A stretch of DNA of 64,000 nucleotides from Branchiostoma floridae (taxonomy: Eukaryota; Chordata; Leptocardii; Amphioxiformes; Branchiostomatidae). Under the pieces are notes generated by a model, which saw only the letters and a list, made by a program, of their open reading frames with translations, did not search any database and was not told the DNA's origin. Positions 33,801-46,204 of the stretch are shown in pieces. How positions within the stretch are numbered: position 1 is the stretch's first letter; the number at the start of each line of letters is the position of its first letter. Location: the NCBI RefSeq assembly GCF_000003815.2, contig NC_049989.1, positions 19,008,743-19,072,742 on the forward strand, read 5' to 3'. The position numbers and the translations under genes were made by a program.

Positions 33801-34324
33801 TAACAATGATAACCTCTATTGCATGTTCATGCCCGTAGGCTAAATGCCTAATTGACCACACGTGGTCTTATAGATGAAAGGGAAGAAACCAAACTTACAC
33901 AGTAATCTTAAACTAGACTAGATGAAAAACAAACTAAAACATTATGTTTTTCTGTAGGAAACATCATTATCGTTAATCGCTGCAGCTGATATTTTCGTCT
34001 GTCTTTTTCAAACACATACTTTTCTTCAAAGTGATGTCAATCAACGATCATCTCTCTGATCACTGTGGAAAAGACACCCCCGTAATTAACAAAATTGCTG
34101 CCAGTCATATTCATAAAAACAGCCGTGACATCAATAATAATTGAATAGCGTGTTTTCCCTTCCATCTTGCCGCGAGAGTGAATTGATGCAGAGGCAATCT
34201 GCTGCCCGCACACAATCATATTTGCGTTGGCTCGCGTCACGCAGACTTAAAATAGACTTAAGCCCTGTGCCTGGACACTTACTGTAGTCTCTTTACGTGA
34301 GGAGAATATGGACTATGTTATGAA

Positions 34325-34786
34325 TTACTCTCTAAGCAGAGCTCGAGGTTAAGGTAGACTCTCACTGCAGTTGGGGCATCGGTGCGGCACTGCGGGGTTC
34401 GTAGATGACTCAGCGAATTTCAGAGATAATGAACTTTCTTCCGTTTTGTGTATTTTATCATCTTCTAAGTCATACTTTTACGTATTAGGCAATATCTAAA
34501 TTATACAAAACATCGCGAAAATAACAAAACCGCCGCAGTGAACGAGCCCCGCAGTGCCGCACTGGTGCCCCAAGATGCAGTGAGAGTCCACCTTTTGGCT
34601 CCGGCTTTTTTTTTGGCCATTTTTTACTCGTTTTTATGGAGCTTTCTATTTTGTACTCTTCCCTGATATCTCGTTAGACCGCCAGACATCAAGAATACGT
34701 TACAAAATAGAAAGCCCGATAAAAACGCATAAAAACGTTTTAAAAAAAAAGCCGGAGTCTAATCTCTAGCTCTTCTTGGAGAGTAA
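34325..34786. mobile_element. Nested foldback element with 7-bp target duplication
   Basis: The direct repeat ttatgaa flanks it at 34318-34324 and 34787-34793. Outer inverted ends: ttactctctaagcagagctc (34325) against the complement of gagctagagatt...agagtaa region ending at 34786. Inside are two further palindromes: 34351-34594, with about 45-bp arms (aaggtagactctcactgcag / its inverse), and 34598-34763, with about 57-bp arms (ctccggcttttttttt and gctttctattttgta with inverses). No coding capacity. Confidence 0.75.
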
Positions 34787-36090
34787 TTATGAAGAATATG
34801 CATCTCTATATTCCTCTCTATCACGACTCACCCACTTTCCGTTTCTCATACAATAAATCATAATGAGTCAGAAGTCGACAGAAACTGCTAATTGACTGTC
34901 CATATACAAGCGAGGATATGGATTCATCAAAACCTTATTCACGATCTATACGAGACATAAAAGAAATGCCATCGCTAAGTATGTGTTATTTTTGTGTTCT
35001 GAGATAGAAAGACAGCAAGGTCTTGTTATTCATAATATATTGCACACGGTTTCTTGTTTCCTGTGTCTCGTGTGCATAAATTTCGCACATCCATGTCAAT
35101 CGGCCCTAAAAAACGTTTTTCTTAGAATTTCCAATTTTAGCAAGCTTTGAGCGCCGGGTAACACGCGCGGATCGTGAACATGGGAACTGACATACAAATC
35201 AGAAAACATGTTAACCTGTTAACGTTCTTGTTCTTGTTCTTGTACTGAATAACACCCCTTATTTTTGTTGGGGCAAACCATCCAGGGTGTAGTGCTGCTG
35301 TTTATTGACCGTTCCTCAGGTGTTGCAACGTGGCTACTATAAAAACCTTGCGGATTCCGCGTATTATAGTAGATATGATAAAACATATAGATATGATAAA
35401 ATATGGAACTCGTACATGTACTACAGAAATTGCAAAAAAAATCTTAAGTTGTCGTTCTGTTTGCCGCTGCACATAAACAATGTTACTTGGATACAAAAAA
35501 CATCTGTTGTACTATGCTACAGTAGTAAATAGTATGCGCGCAAACGTTATATCGTGTTAATGTTTGTTTAATGACTGTTAATATTTTTGTAACGCCTCGG
35601 CCTTTGCATTTCACGAGTACTGCACTTGTTTTGTGATTCATTTTGCAAAACAAGTTGACCTTTTCTGCTGACAAGGTTTTTGTCAAGCACGCGCCGCCGT
35701 CAAAGCTGACGTACGTAGTCATGTCCATGTGACAGACGCACACATTGCTTTGAATTCAAATATAGTCAATTAAAAAGCACGCAAAAGACAACGACATGTA
35801 CTGGTTATTTTTCTGTCACTTTCCGTTACCCTACATGGATTTATAAACAACATTAAGGTACACTTTTCGTTCATTTTTCACATTTACTTTTAACTTGACT
35901 GTTCACACTTGAAACATAGTGTACATTAGCTTGATAGATTTCTAGTTAATATTCCAAATGCCTACTTTTTGAAATTCTAATTTCTTATGGTCAAGATAAG
36001 CCTAACGAAATCTCGCTCTTAGCCTGACTGACTGACCAGCCACTTTGAGCTAGTCAGTAGCAGTGAGATATTAAGTAGCACAGGCCTAGG

Positions 36091-36142
36091 CGTAGTTACG
36101 TAGACTTAGTACCCTACGTAGTTACGTAGACTTAGTACCCTA
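36091..36142 (+). repeat. Two tandem copies of a 26-bp unit
   Basis: cgtagttacgtagacttagt plus acccta occurs at 36091-36116 and immediately again at 36117-36142 without change. Confidence 0.85.
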
Positions 36143-36879
36143 TTCTGTATCGTATGTACATTCACCCACCTAATATTTGTATGTTAGAATATAGTTTATC
36201 TACATGTACTCAGACCACATTCATTCATTTCATGTATTTAGTCTTTCTTCTCTTGCAATTAGCCCCATGGGCATGAATTTGCAATAAAAAATATATCATA
36301 GACTCACCGTTGTTGTTGTTGATGTTGTAGATCGAAGCAAGGTTGCCTGAACCTCCTTAACACCAGTCTGCTGTCTTCTTCGGCAAATGCGATCTTCTCA
36401 CATTGTCTGCCACACCGTCTTATGTGCGCGTAAAACGGGCTTCAGGTGACCAAACCTCCATATATGTAGAACGTATAGTCGGATGCGACAAACCACCTGC
36501 TGAAGCGCGCACGTCACGATACGACTGCGTCCCGGAGCACCGGTCTTCCTTTTTTAATATTTCTATTTTCTTCAGTCGTACTATGCATAATTGTATCCCG
36601 GATGTGAACGAACCGCCATCAGCGTAGCGCGGGCCAATCAGGTGCGCCGCCGGTTGCAACAAGCCGCCTTCCAAGAGTGCTATTTTTAGCTGTGGGCGAT
36701 CTCATAAGTACTGTCGTCTCGCGAAGGGATTTGGCATGGGTAATAGGTATTTTTTTCAATGCAATTGGGAATGAGTACAAATGGAGATGGAAAACAAACT
36801 TTTTGTATTCTTCATTCATTGGTCCATATTTACGCCAGCATTTCGTATTAGTGGGACCGTATCAAAATGCTTTGCGCTT

Positions 36880-36975
36880 GTATATGCAAATGTACATGTA
36901 CATGTACACGTATATGTATATGTGTGTGTATACATATACATGTACATGTATATGTATATCTATATGTATATGATA
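36880..36975. repeat. Alternating purine-pyrimidine tract
   Basis: About 90 bases of tacatg, tatatg and tgtgtg units, strictly alternating for long stretches and self-complementary; able to form cruciform or Z-like structure. Confidence 0.75.
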
Positions 36976-37613
36976 TTTCATTTCGTTTCGGAGCTTTGGA
37001 AGATAAACTCGGCGATGAGCTAAAGGTTTCACAGTAAAACTAACCTTCTTTTATCAATGTGACCTACTTCCAATCGGTGAGCAATAGCAATTGGTTATCA
37101 GCGTGTTGATAATAGTGAATTGCGAGAGAGTAAGAGCGACAGATAGAGAAAGGGAGAGACAGACAGGGGGAAAGAAACAGGGCGGTACGTTGATATTGTA
37201 TCGTCTCAGCAACGTCATCGTCTTTAAATTTTGACAGTGACATTCTCCTCACCATCATATCGGTATAAAACAGCCTATCGTTTTTCGTTGGTACTGTACC
37301 TCAATGACAATGATGCGTTTAAAAGAAGCCAGAACTTATCACAGAAATATACAAACTCAGCAGCATACCTCTGATCAATCACATAGATAGCTATGAGCAT
37401 TAAAAATTAGACTACTGTTATGTTAACTGATGAAAGTCGGTCAAATACTAAACGTACTGGCAAAATGACAAACTGCTTTTCTTTTATCTACACTCCGTTC
37501 AAGAAGTGTGACGAAGGTACGTGGAAACAAGAAGCTACATAAAACATTGCATTCTTGGCGGCTCTTTCAAATCAGTTGGCTGAAAATTCCAAGTAATCTT
37601 CTGCATGCCAACG

Positions 37614-37728
37614 AAGGTCACTTTCAAGACCCGTTCGTGACTGTGTGAGATTTCTGACGTCATTCGGAGAGATTCTCCCATGATCAGCCATGGGATACAG
37701 ATACGCGAACTCTGGGTCGATATAAATA
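37614..37728 (+). promoter_or_regulatory. Core promoter of CYP17-like gene 1
   Basis: TATAAATA at 37721-37728 lies 132 bases before the start codon, predicting a transcription start near 37751. A perfect cAMP-response element TGACGTCA lies at 37655-37662, and AAGGTCA (an NR5A/ERR-type half-site with flank CG) at 37614-37620. In vertebrates CYP17A1 is driven by SF-1 (NR5A1) and cAMP; use of these sites here is inference. Confidence 0.5.
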
Positions 37729-37859
37729 CAGGGAGACAGGGACACTATAGTCAAAGTGAACGGCTGGTTCCGTTTTACTTCCACGCAGAGACTTCGTTTA
37801 CACTGCTACGATAGCTGTATACTACATTTAACTCTTAACGAGGACACCCAGTGCTGAAG

Positions 37860-40800
37860 ATGAGTCTACTACAGCTGTACCCCGCCCTGTGTGTGTCCGA
37901 TGTTGTGTGGGTGGTTGCCCTGTTTGCATTGCTGTACGGGCTGGTGTATGCAGGGGAGAGGCGCGACCTGGTCCTGCCGCCCGGCCCGACACCTTTGCCG
38001 ATTATCGGGAACCTGCTGAACATGGTGGGGGCCGATCCGCATATCAGGATGACTCAGATGGCAAAGAAATTTGGAGACGTCTATCAGGTAAATAAAACAA
38101 TGGTTAACTTTGCCATTATGTTTGGTATCATATATAGTTATGTCCACTGTTTACGATTTACGAAAACAACAGTTATCGGGAACCTTCTGAACATGCTGGG
38201 GGCTGCATGACCCTCACATCAGGATGACTCATATGGCAAAGAAGTTTGGAGACTTCTATCAGGTATGTAAAACATTACCAAGGTTGTATTTGTCATTGTG
38301 TAGGGTATCGTATACTCATAGCAATATCAACTGTTAACGATTTACGAAAACAACAGCCATCGGGAATTCGAACCTACTGAACACGGTGGGTGGGTGGTTG
38401 GTGTTTTTTTGGGGTGATTCGCACATTAGGATGGCGAAGGTCCATGTCATGACGTCAATCATGTAAATATAGCATGCACTTTATCATATCGTTGCAGTTG
38501 CCATTATGTACGATATCCTACGTGTATGTGAAGTTAGCTTTTAAACCACTTGTTTGCTTCATTCTATGATGTCTTCAAAGATCGTCAAAGCAGTCTTCGT
38601 GCTTCATTCATATAATAATAAAAACAATATAGTAGTAAAACATTGCCAAATATAGTTGTAATACTACATGGGTTGAGAAACTGTCACGGGGCAATGAAAA
38701 TGTATCCTTGCGCTGAATGTCTCTTCACAAATAACGAGAAACAAGCATGCAGCCAGACAAATCCAAGGTGCAGGGGTATCATTGCTTTGGGCTGCAATCG
38801 TTTGAAGAGCATTGGCGACATTTACCTAGTTGAAGTCCCAATGCAAAACTGACAGCTATCATAACAAGTATGCATGCGTGATCTGTTGATAGATTATCTC
38901 AAATATTTGCCTTTATCTTCAGGTGTGGATCGGTATGGAGAAAGTAATCGTCATCAACGACATTGACCTTGCTAAGGAGGCCCTGGTGAAGAACGGTGAC
39001 GACTTTGCGGGGCGAGCCCACCTCCCCACCACCGACCTGCTGTCCAACAGCGGCATGGGCATCGCCTTCGCAGACTACGGCAGAGGCTGGAGGATCCACA
39101 AGAAACTCACGCACAACTCGCTCAAGGTGAAATGAGCAACGAGTCTACGAAATAGATATCTCGGATCACAGGAGCGTTATCAGTTGATACTTCAAGCCAA
39201 TAACATGCCATGTATATAAATTTTATCACGTGGCATTCAAGCACTTACAGAAGTTGAGACAATTGCCTAGCACCGGTTTGTACATACATCGGTATGTCCA
39301 CCAGGTCCAATGACCAATAGGACCTCCAGACTGCGCAACTCATTCCTACACTATACAATCAGACTGTACAACAAATCAATGACTGGTGCCTAAGTGTTTT
39401 TAATTGTCTATGTACTGTGTATGTCATGCGTACTGTGCATGTTGTCTAGTCGTTGTAAGAATTTACACTGAGTCACATTGTAAGATCAGCGGCATTCAGA
39501 GGTGCTTCTGCTAAGAATAAATCTCTGTAAGGTTGATTTTAATGAATAAAGAAAGAGAAAGAAAGAATAACGGAAAAAAAGGATCGGACATTCATATTCA
39601 TTTTTTATGCTCTATCCGATCGCGAGATCCATCCAAAATCACTACCAGTTCATTTTTACTGTTTACTGTTTACTATTAAAAGAGATAATGCTTTGCTGCA
39701 ATATCCAGTTCTTTGATTAATCTTTGTTCAGCGATCTAAAAAAAAGATTGTCACCTTTGTCCTCTTATCTAACCACCATTGCCTTCACGTTCTCCTGTTA
39801 TCTTTCTGACAAACTCCGTCACTTCTCGCTTCTTAGATGTTTGGGAACGGCATGCAGCAGCTTGAGAGCCGGATCTCAGAGGAAGCCGACTGGCTGTGCT
39901 CCCACACGTAAAAACAGTTGTAACCTCAACTTATTTAACGGCTATTGTTGCAACGCACGTTCTACTGTTAACTTTCTGACAAATTTCTATACCTTCTCGC
40001 TGCGTAGATGTTTGGGAACGGCATGCAGCAGCTTGAGAGCCGGATCTCGGAGGAAGCCGACTGGCTGTGCTCCCACATCGCCGCCTCCGCCGGCCGACCT
40101 CTCGACCCGTACCTGGGGCTGAACGTCGTCATCGGGAACATCATCAGTAGTCTCTGCCTGGGGAAGCGGTACCACCCGGAGGACCCGGAGTTCAGAACCA
40201 TCGTGCGCTACAACGAAGGTCTCGTAGATACGGTCGGCAAGGACGGCCTCATTGACGTGTTCCCCCTGTTGGCGGTAAGTATCTCATCCATACGGTATTG
40301 CTCTTTGCCAATGATTCTAATACCAGCCAGGCTGCCACAGTTGTAGGCTCATTGGTCGCTACGCAAATGCTATAGCTATCAGTGGTAATGCTCTTTTCTT
40401 GATTACTAGAAATTTAAATTACAATGCCTATACGTGTTTAAGTCCTAATAGTATGTGCTTATTTTCTTCTAGAAACTTCCTAACGCCACCGTGAGGAAAA
40501 TGAAGGAGTGCCTTGAGCTGAGGAATAAAGTGCTGTCTAAGAATATCGAGGAACATCGGGTAGGTATTTTCTTTTCTTTTTGCATTCTTGAAAGAATCAT
40601 TTCTCGCCAATGCCCCATGTTATGATAAGCATGTTCTGGTTTATAACGTTAAAGCCTGTAGGAAGCTTCAAGACACTATTGAAAAACTGTTGGTTACAAT
40701 ACGGTCACGTGGCCACAGGTGCAGTGGATCATTGTTATTGAAGAAGGCCGGCATGGTGGTCGAAACATCACTGACTTGCTACCTTGTCCTGAAAAGGTTA

Positions 40801-43145
40801 TGTACGTGACTGGTAACATTTATCATATGGTTAACCATCTCATTGTAGACATGTAAGCGTAGAACCAGTTCAGGCTTTAAAACACAAGTGACAGGTGTTC
40901 TAATTGTTGACGTCATTATACCGTTACCAGGCGACCTACCAGGACGGGAAGATCCGTGATTTGATTGACACGCTGCTGAAGGCCCAGGCCGAGGCGGTGA
41001 TGGCGAGCGGACACAGGGCCCTCCGCCATCTGAGCGACCAGCACATCCTCATCACTGTCAACGACGTGTTCGGGGGAGGGATGGAGACGGCCACCACCAC
41101 CCTGAGGTGGATCCTGCTGTTCCTTGTGCACTACCCCGAGGTAAGGAGAACTTAAGCACCAAAGCAACGCGTTAGATATGAATGGATGCTGAACTTTATT
41201 GATGAACAATCGCATCAGGTACTATGAATGGCAAGCAATAACAACTACTAGTTATCTAGACAGTAGTACTACGAGGCTACATGCATAACAACAAAATATT
41301 ATCGACAACAGTACAATCATGTCTCGTAAGAGCAAAGACATATTTGCAACCCATTGACGAGTGAAAAGGCAGGAGGCAACACTTAGTATACATGCAACAG
41401 CTGATGGATTTTCAATATCCATGGTAATATCTGACGAGTTGTCTTTGTGGGTTCCATTTGGTGTACCTAGCGACTCTTGCTGTTGATGTTGTCCATCCCC
41501 TATACCTAATCCTTGAAATGTAGTCTTCTCCTAGTAACAATTTCGCACTGACAGCTTTCTCAGAGTTCCGTCGAGCAAATCAGTGCATCCCGCTGTGTTT
41601 CGCCACAAGACGGTTTTCCGGGTATGCAATACAAACAAACAAACAAACAAACAAACAGCCACACCTCTGCTTTCTCCCAGGTTCAGGACAGGATCCAGGC
41701 GGAGATGCAGCAGGTCCTGTGCGCGAACGACCCGGTCCGTCTGTCTGACAGGGAGCGGCTGCCGTACCTGGAGGCCACCATCAGAGAGGTGCTCCGGATG
41801 AGACCTGTGGCGCCTCTCGCCATTCCGCATGTCACTATCAGGGATACGTCGTAAGTAGATCGAGTCTAGGTCATTCGACCTCTTAAAACGCTTTGCTCTA
41901 GCTTATCGAATGAAGGGGCACTTTAAATGATTTGTGCCCCAAAGCCAATGCTATTTGATCAATTTGATCATGTCTGATGTTAATTACCAGGCATTATAAT
42001 CCAACGTTCCTGCAACAATATTCGAGTCTTTTTATCTGGATGTGAGACTAAGATTTAAATGTTGCGGGCACGGTTTAACCACTTGCTTAATCAACTTCAA
42101 AGTCTATTATGAAAAAGTTAATGACAATGTGACAACATTAGCTCTTACGGACAAGAGAACTATACATGCCAAGACGCGAGACGTATAGTATCAACAGTAT
42201 GATGTGATAAGATGTCTAGAAATATAATTGTTTCTTGTTCTTTAAACAACTATCCATATTGTGACCTTTTCTCCAGGGTTGGGGACTTCGACGTTCCCCA
42301 GGGAACCCGTGTGATGTTCAACCTGTGGGCCATTCACCATGACGAGCGCCACTGGACAGATCCGGCTACATTCAACCCTGGTGAGAAACATGGTTTTTAT
42401 GGATTTGACTAATGGTAAATTAGCAGACAACATGATGATTGTCTCTTTGTGCTCGTGATCGTTGATTGTCGCAATTTCAAATGATACTAGTATTTATTAC
42501 ATATATGTGTGACATTTCATGAGCAATTGACGATACATAATCTGCAACAAACTAGTGAAACCCTTGTAACAAAACCCCTTCAGACAAGTATAAAATGTCC
42601 TGATGCAATAACACTGTATGTGGAATACTTGATCTTTTCAACTTCAGTTAACCGCTCCCTAATACTCCTCAAATTGTTGCGAATTGACAACAAGAAGCCG
42701 CCGCATATGATACAATTCATACATAGAAAAGTAGCTTCCGTCATTCAATTGGCACATAAAAAGAGTTTTCATCATAAGGTGTTCAAATCATTTACCTGGT
42801 TGCTATTTATGGCAATGACAAAATGGCATTCATGATGAAGCTTTTATGTTGACGTATTCTCCTCTTGTTCTAATTTTGCTATCTCTAGACCGATTCCTCG
42901 ACGCGAAGACGGGCCAGCTCCTTCGCGGCGGCAGCTTCCTGCCGTTCCTGGCCGGCTGTCGCGGCTGTCTGGGGGAGTCCATGGCCAAGGCCGAGCTGTT
43001 CCTCTTCACAGCACGGATCCTCAGGGACTTCCGGCTGGAGCTGCCTGACGGGGTTTCCCCACCCAGTCTGCAGGGGCGGTACGGGGTCGTCATGGCTCCG
43101 GACAGATACGACATCTGCTTCAGACCCAGAGAAGAACAACTATAA
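37860..43145 (+). CDS. CYP17-like cytochrome P450, gene 1 (508 aa)
   Basis: Microsomal clan-2 P450; CYP17 enzymes hydroxylate C21 steroids at C17 and cleave the side chain. The substrate here is unknown. Eight exons: 37860-38087, 38923-39126, 40008-40274, 40473-40559, 40931-41140, 41681-41850, 42277-42380, 42889-43145; phases agree. Start: ATG at 37860. Features: N-terminal membrane anchor (about residues 10-30), hinge [14 protein letters not shown]-helix [11 protein letters not shown]-helix GGGMET (310-315), K-helix EVLR (368-371), [21 protein letters not shown], haem loop [10 protein letters not shown] with Cys450. The RPVAPL.IPH and NLWAIHHDE segments are the closest to CYP17. In the haem loop, Leu replaces the usual Gly/Ser after Phe. 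The 3' ends of exon 1 and 5' end of exon 3 have duplicate copies in introns. A (caaa)n tract precedes exon 6. Confidence 0.93.
38173..38440 (+). repeat. Two intronic copies of the CYP17-like 1 exon 1 end
   Basis: The segment from ttatcgggaacctgctgaac (exon 1, 38002) to the intron part ending aaaacaacag recurs starting at 38173 and, more decayed, at 38357 (spacing 171 and 184). Copy 2 keeps tttggagacttctatcag and a strong donor (CAG/GTATGT, about 38268) but has an inserted base that breaks the frame. Copy 3 has lost its donor. Confidence 0.85.
39770..40078 (+). repeat. Tandem duplication of the CYP17-like 1 exon 3 acceptor end
   Basis: The true exon 3 (from 40008) is preceded 169 bases upstream by a copy starting at 39839 after cttcttag. 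The first 69 bases match with one change, through gctgtgctcccaca, then the copy stops at cac/gtaaaa, a potential donor. Upstream intron sequence (ttctgacaaa...cttctcgct) is copied too. Confidence 0.85.
41633..41657 (+). repeat. (CAAA)n microsatellite
   Basis: About six units of caaa, 23 bases before the exon 6 acceptor of CYP17-like 1, so it sits where the branch point would be expected. Confidence 0.85.
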
Positions 43146-43184
43146 ATAGATGTTAAATCGTACATCTCAATGTACAGAATAATA

Positions 43185-43395
43185 CGAGGGCACTCCAAAA
43201 CGTCATACCATTGGTATGATAACAAGCTCATTTTTTCATCAACTCAGCCGCTCATAAAAATCTGAACAACAAATTTAGCCTCTCAAGAAGATATATCCCT
43301 TTGTGCCCTATACCTTTGTGCCAAATTTCATAATTTTATCTCATCTGAAAAAAAATGAGGTTGTTATCAAATCAATGCTTTTTGAAGGACCCTCG
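43185..43395. mobile_element. Mariner-like MITE in the CYP17-like 1 3' UTR
   Basis: TA at 43183-43184 and 43396-43397 flanks ends cgagggcactccaaaa and the inverse of ttttgaaggaccctcg. The arms remain recognisable for about 55 bases, including gataacaagctcatttttt against its inverse. About 210 bp, no coding capacity. The ends resemble mariner-type termini. Confidence 0.7.
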
Positions 43396-43867
43396 TACCA
43401 TGTATTCTCTTTTTGCTTTACCTTTGCTGGGCAGCCTTGTATATATGTAACGACTATGCAGCGACCGAACCAATCAATGTTAGAAATCAATAATGGTATA
43501 CGTATTTATTTAAGAGTGTGTTGACATATAAATAATTCTAGACTAATATATTTGAGGACAATGACAATGGGTCAATATATGGTGTCATCGCAGTGACTTT
43601 GTCAAAGCCCGCATTTTGAGTTGATAACATTCTGTAAATATAGGTCAAATGCCAAATGAAGTCTTTAAATCTTGTGTAGAGTCAAGTTTGTGGTGGATGC
43701 CTAAATCATGCGTTTTGTTACTGAATGCTGAATATAGGTTGCACTTTGTAAAAACTTACGTACATACATGTATCTATTTGTTTATTCATATTTATCCTAA
43801 TTTATTTATAATTGTTCATACCAATTGTTCATGATGAACCTCCTCTGTTGATAAATATGCCCGGTTT

Positions 43868-43873
43868 AATAAA
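43868..43873 (+). promoter_or_regulatory. Candidate CYP17-like 1 poly(A) signal
   Basis: AATAAA about 720 bases after the stop codon. Confidence 0.4.
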
Positions 43874-44905
43874 TGACATCAAATTTCAATCTGTGATGTC
43901 TCTTCGTCTTGTTTTCCGGGTCAACTGTGTCAATCTATAGGTACAGGATTTATTATAACCTTGATAAAAATTCATTCACCAATGTGTAGTCTTGTGGCAG
44001 AATTTGAAGGCTCCTCCACGTCCCAAGTATCAAGTATAGTACATATAAAGTACATGCAAGTTTGGATAGTTTGTCAGAAACAACAATATGAAAATCGGTT
44101 GACTCAAAACACACGAAAGATAGATACCAACACCTGTAACCTTATATTTGTAACGAGTTTCAAGAATACACATCCGCGTCACAGTGAAAATATCAGGAAG
44201 GTGAATTCCTGTTGAAAAATAACCTTCCAAGTATTAGTTGGCCAAAATCACATATCTAGAAATCACACTGACACTGGTGTCAATATCCGTTTAGACTTCC
44301 CGGACCTAAGATCACTGCAATACATATGTTTCTCTTCGAATCCACGTACCAGATATACCGCTGAAGATTGACACAGCCACAACCATACGACCTTGAAGAT
44401 AAAGTTGGAATTCGAAGATAAATGTCAGGGCTGAGTAGAGTAACATGGCCATTGTACAGATACTCTGATGAGGCCTTTGTGACTGCTGACAAAACTCACT
44501 CAAGCATTACACCCATGCATGTCAAGGGAATTCACTGGACGAAGAATCAAATGATCTATAAGAAATTGTTGTCGGGGTGACCAGACGTCATCCCCCACAA
44601 GGCTACAACGTGTACATCTCATGGATAGCATCAGCTCATTAAATGTCGTCTGATTTTGAAAAAAAAACTATTTTTCCAGCCGGAGATTGTCAATGTCACG
44701 AAAATGTAGTGCTACCAAAATGAACAAAAATGTCGCATGGTAGCCTTGACTGTTCTTGTAGAAGTGATAGTAAGATACATGTAGGCATGACTAGTCAGCG
44801 TGTCCAAGTTTTTTATCCATTTTCTTTGCATATCGCATCAAATTTGGAGTCATCCACGTCAACCACAAACTGTACTTGACATGGCCTTATGGCAGTTCTA
44901 TGCAC

Positions 44906-44986
44906 GGATTTAAGTCTATGGTGTGCGGATTTAAGTCTATGGTGTACAGATTTAAGTCTATGGTGTACGGATTTAAGTCTATGGTG
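44906..44986 (+). repeat. Four tandem copies of a 21-bp unit
   Basis: ggatttaagtctatggtgta(c) units start at 44906, 44927, 44948 and 44969 with one or two changes each. The 21-base length keeps one frame open (GFKSMVY repeated), but nothing else supports a gene. Confidence 0.85.
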
Positions 44987-46204
44987 AATCTAACTCTTGG
45001 ATGGATGCCGTTAGCAAGGATCTGGCAACCTTGGACACTTAGCAGTTCACCATGTTGAAGGCATTGTAAGAAGACAAACTATACTTACATGTACCCATAG
45101 AAGCGAATATTGAAGCCAATTACAACCTACCGTGAAGATTTGATACCAACATTTTCTCGGCAGAAGATCATTTTAAGTGGCCCCACCTTTGCCTCGCCCC
45201 CACCTCAGTCTAGAAATTAAAGATTGCCAGCTTCATGTATTATTCAAATAGAATATGCGTTATAAAGATTTTGACCTCTTAGAGTAGATACATAAAAAAA
45301 TAAATGGGCGGGAAAATTGAAGTTTTCCTAAAACTAAGTCATTGATGACGAGCTAAAGGGTCACAGCTTACGTCAAAGAATTAGACAGTCTTGATCAAAT
45401 GATATCGTGACGCAAGCGTATTACGTCATTGCTGACGTTGAGGGCAAAACAGAAAAATGTTACTGGAATGTAAGAACGTTCTTGTTCGCAGCTACCGTCT
45501 GGCACAATGCCAAACTGTCCTCCCCATGTGTGTGTGGTCTTCACGTATCTCACCACACAAGGTCTTTAAATTACATCAAACACTAGGTAAAGGTTTAGGT
45601 TTCTGAAAGATGACATCCACCGTCTTTCTTTAGAGAAATACATCAAAACGTCCAACTTTCATCATTAATGAATTTGCATATACTTGATTTTCATTTTCTG
45701 CTCATAAATGTTCAAGTACAGCCGCCAATACAAGTGGCGGCATCAGTATAAGTTATGTGAAAAAGATGAAAGACGATGAAAACAAGCTGTGAAAACTGCT
45801 CTGTCCGGAAAATCTGACTTTGTAAGAGACCAACCAGTTGTTTGTTGTATTTTGGGCCATATGTCATTTACCTAGATGACTTACCTTCCAAGCCGTAACT
45901 CCCAGACAGTGCGTGCAAAATTACACGTTTTATTACACGAGACGCACGTCCCTAGAATTAAAAAAGCTCATTACATATGTAGGTCATGAAAATCGAAACC
46001 TCTTCAAATTTTGTTTAGTCTTGATGACATTGAATGATATCATTCAATATATCGTCAGAGTATTACGTCATTGGTTTCGGTCTGACGTTATTATATTTCA
46101 GCCATACCATAGGTATGGTGAAATATATTATATTCGTAATGTTTCTTTCTTTCTTTCTTTCTCCTGTCAAATCTTCAATTCGAATCAACTCCGCCGTTTT
46201 TGAA

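Larger units (their letters stand above)
32000..37600. other. Intergenic interval upstream of the P450 pair
   Basis: No coding exon recognised. It contains a possible interspersed repeat with the hairpin-forming pair agggctaccc / gggctatccct (32510-32620), the SINE fragment at 33640-33800, the nested foldback element at 34325-34786, and simple repeats at 36091-36142 and 36880-36975. Confidence 0.4.

Noticed and set aside
37851-37862. Upstream GTG start for CYP17-like gene 1
   Set aside because: Not a usual eukaryotic start; the ATG at 37860 directly precedes the membrane anchor.
44876-45058. Short open frame with GFKSMVY repeats
   Set aside because: It is produced by a 21-bp tandem repeat whose length happens to keep the frame; no other support.
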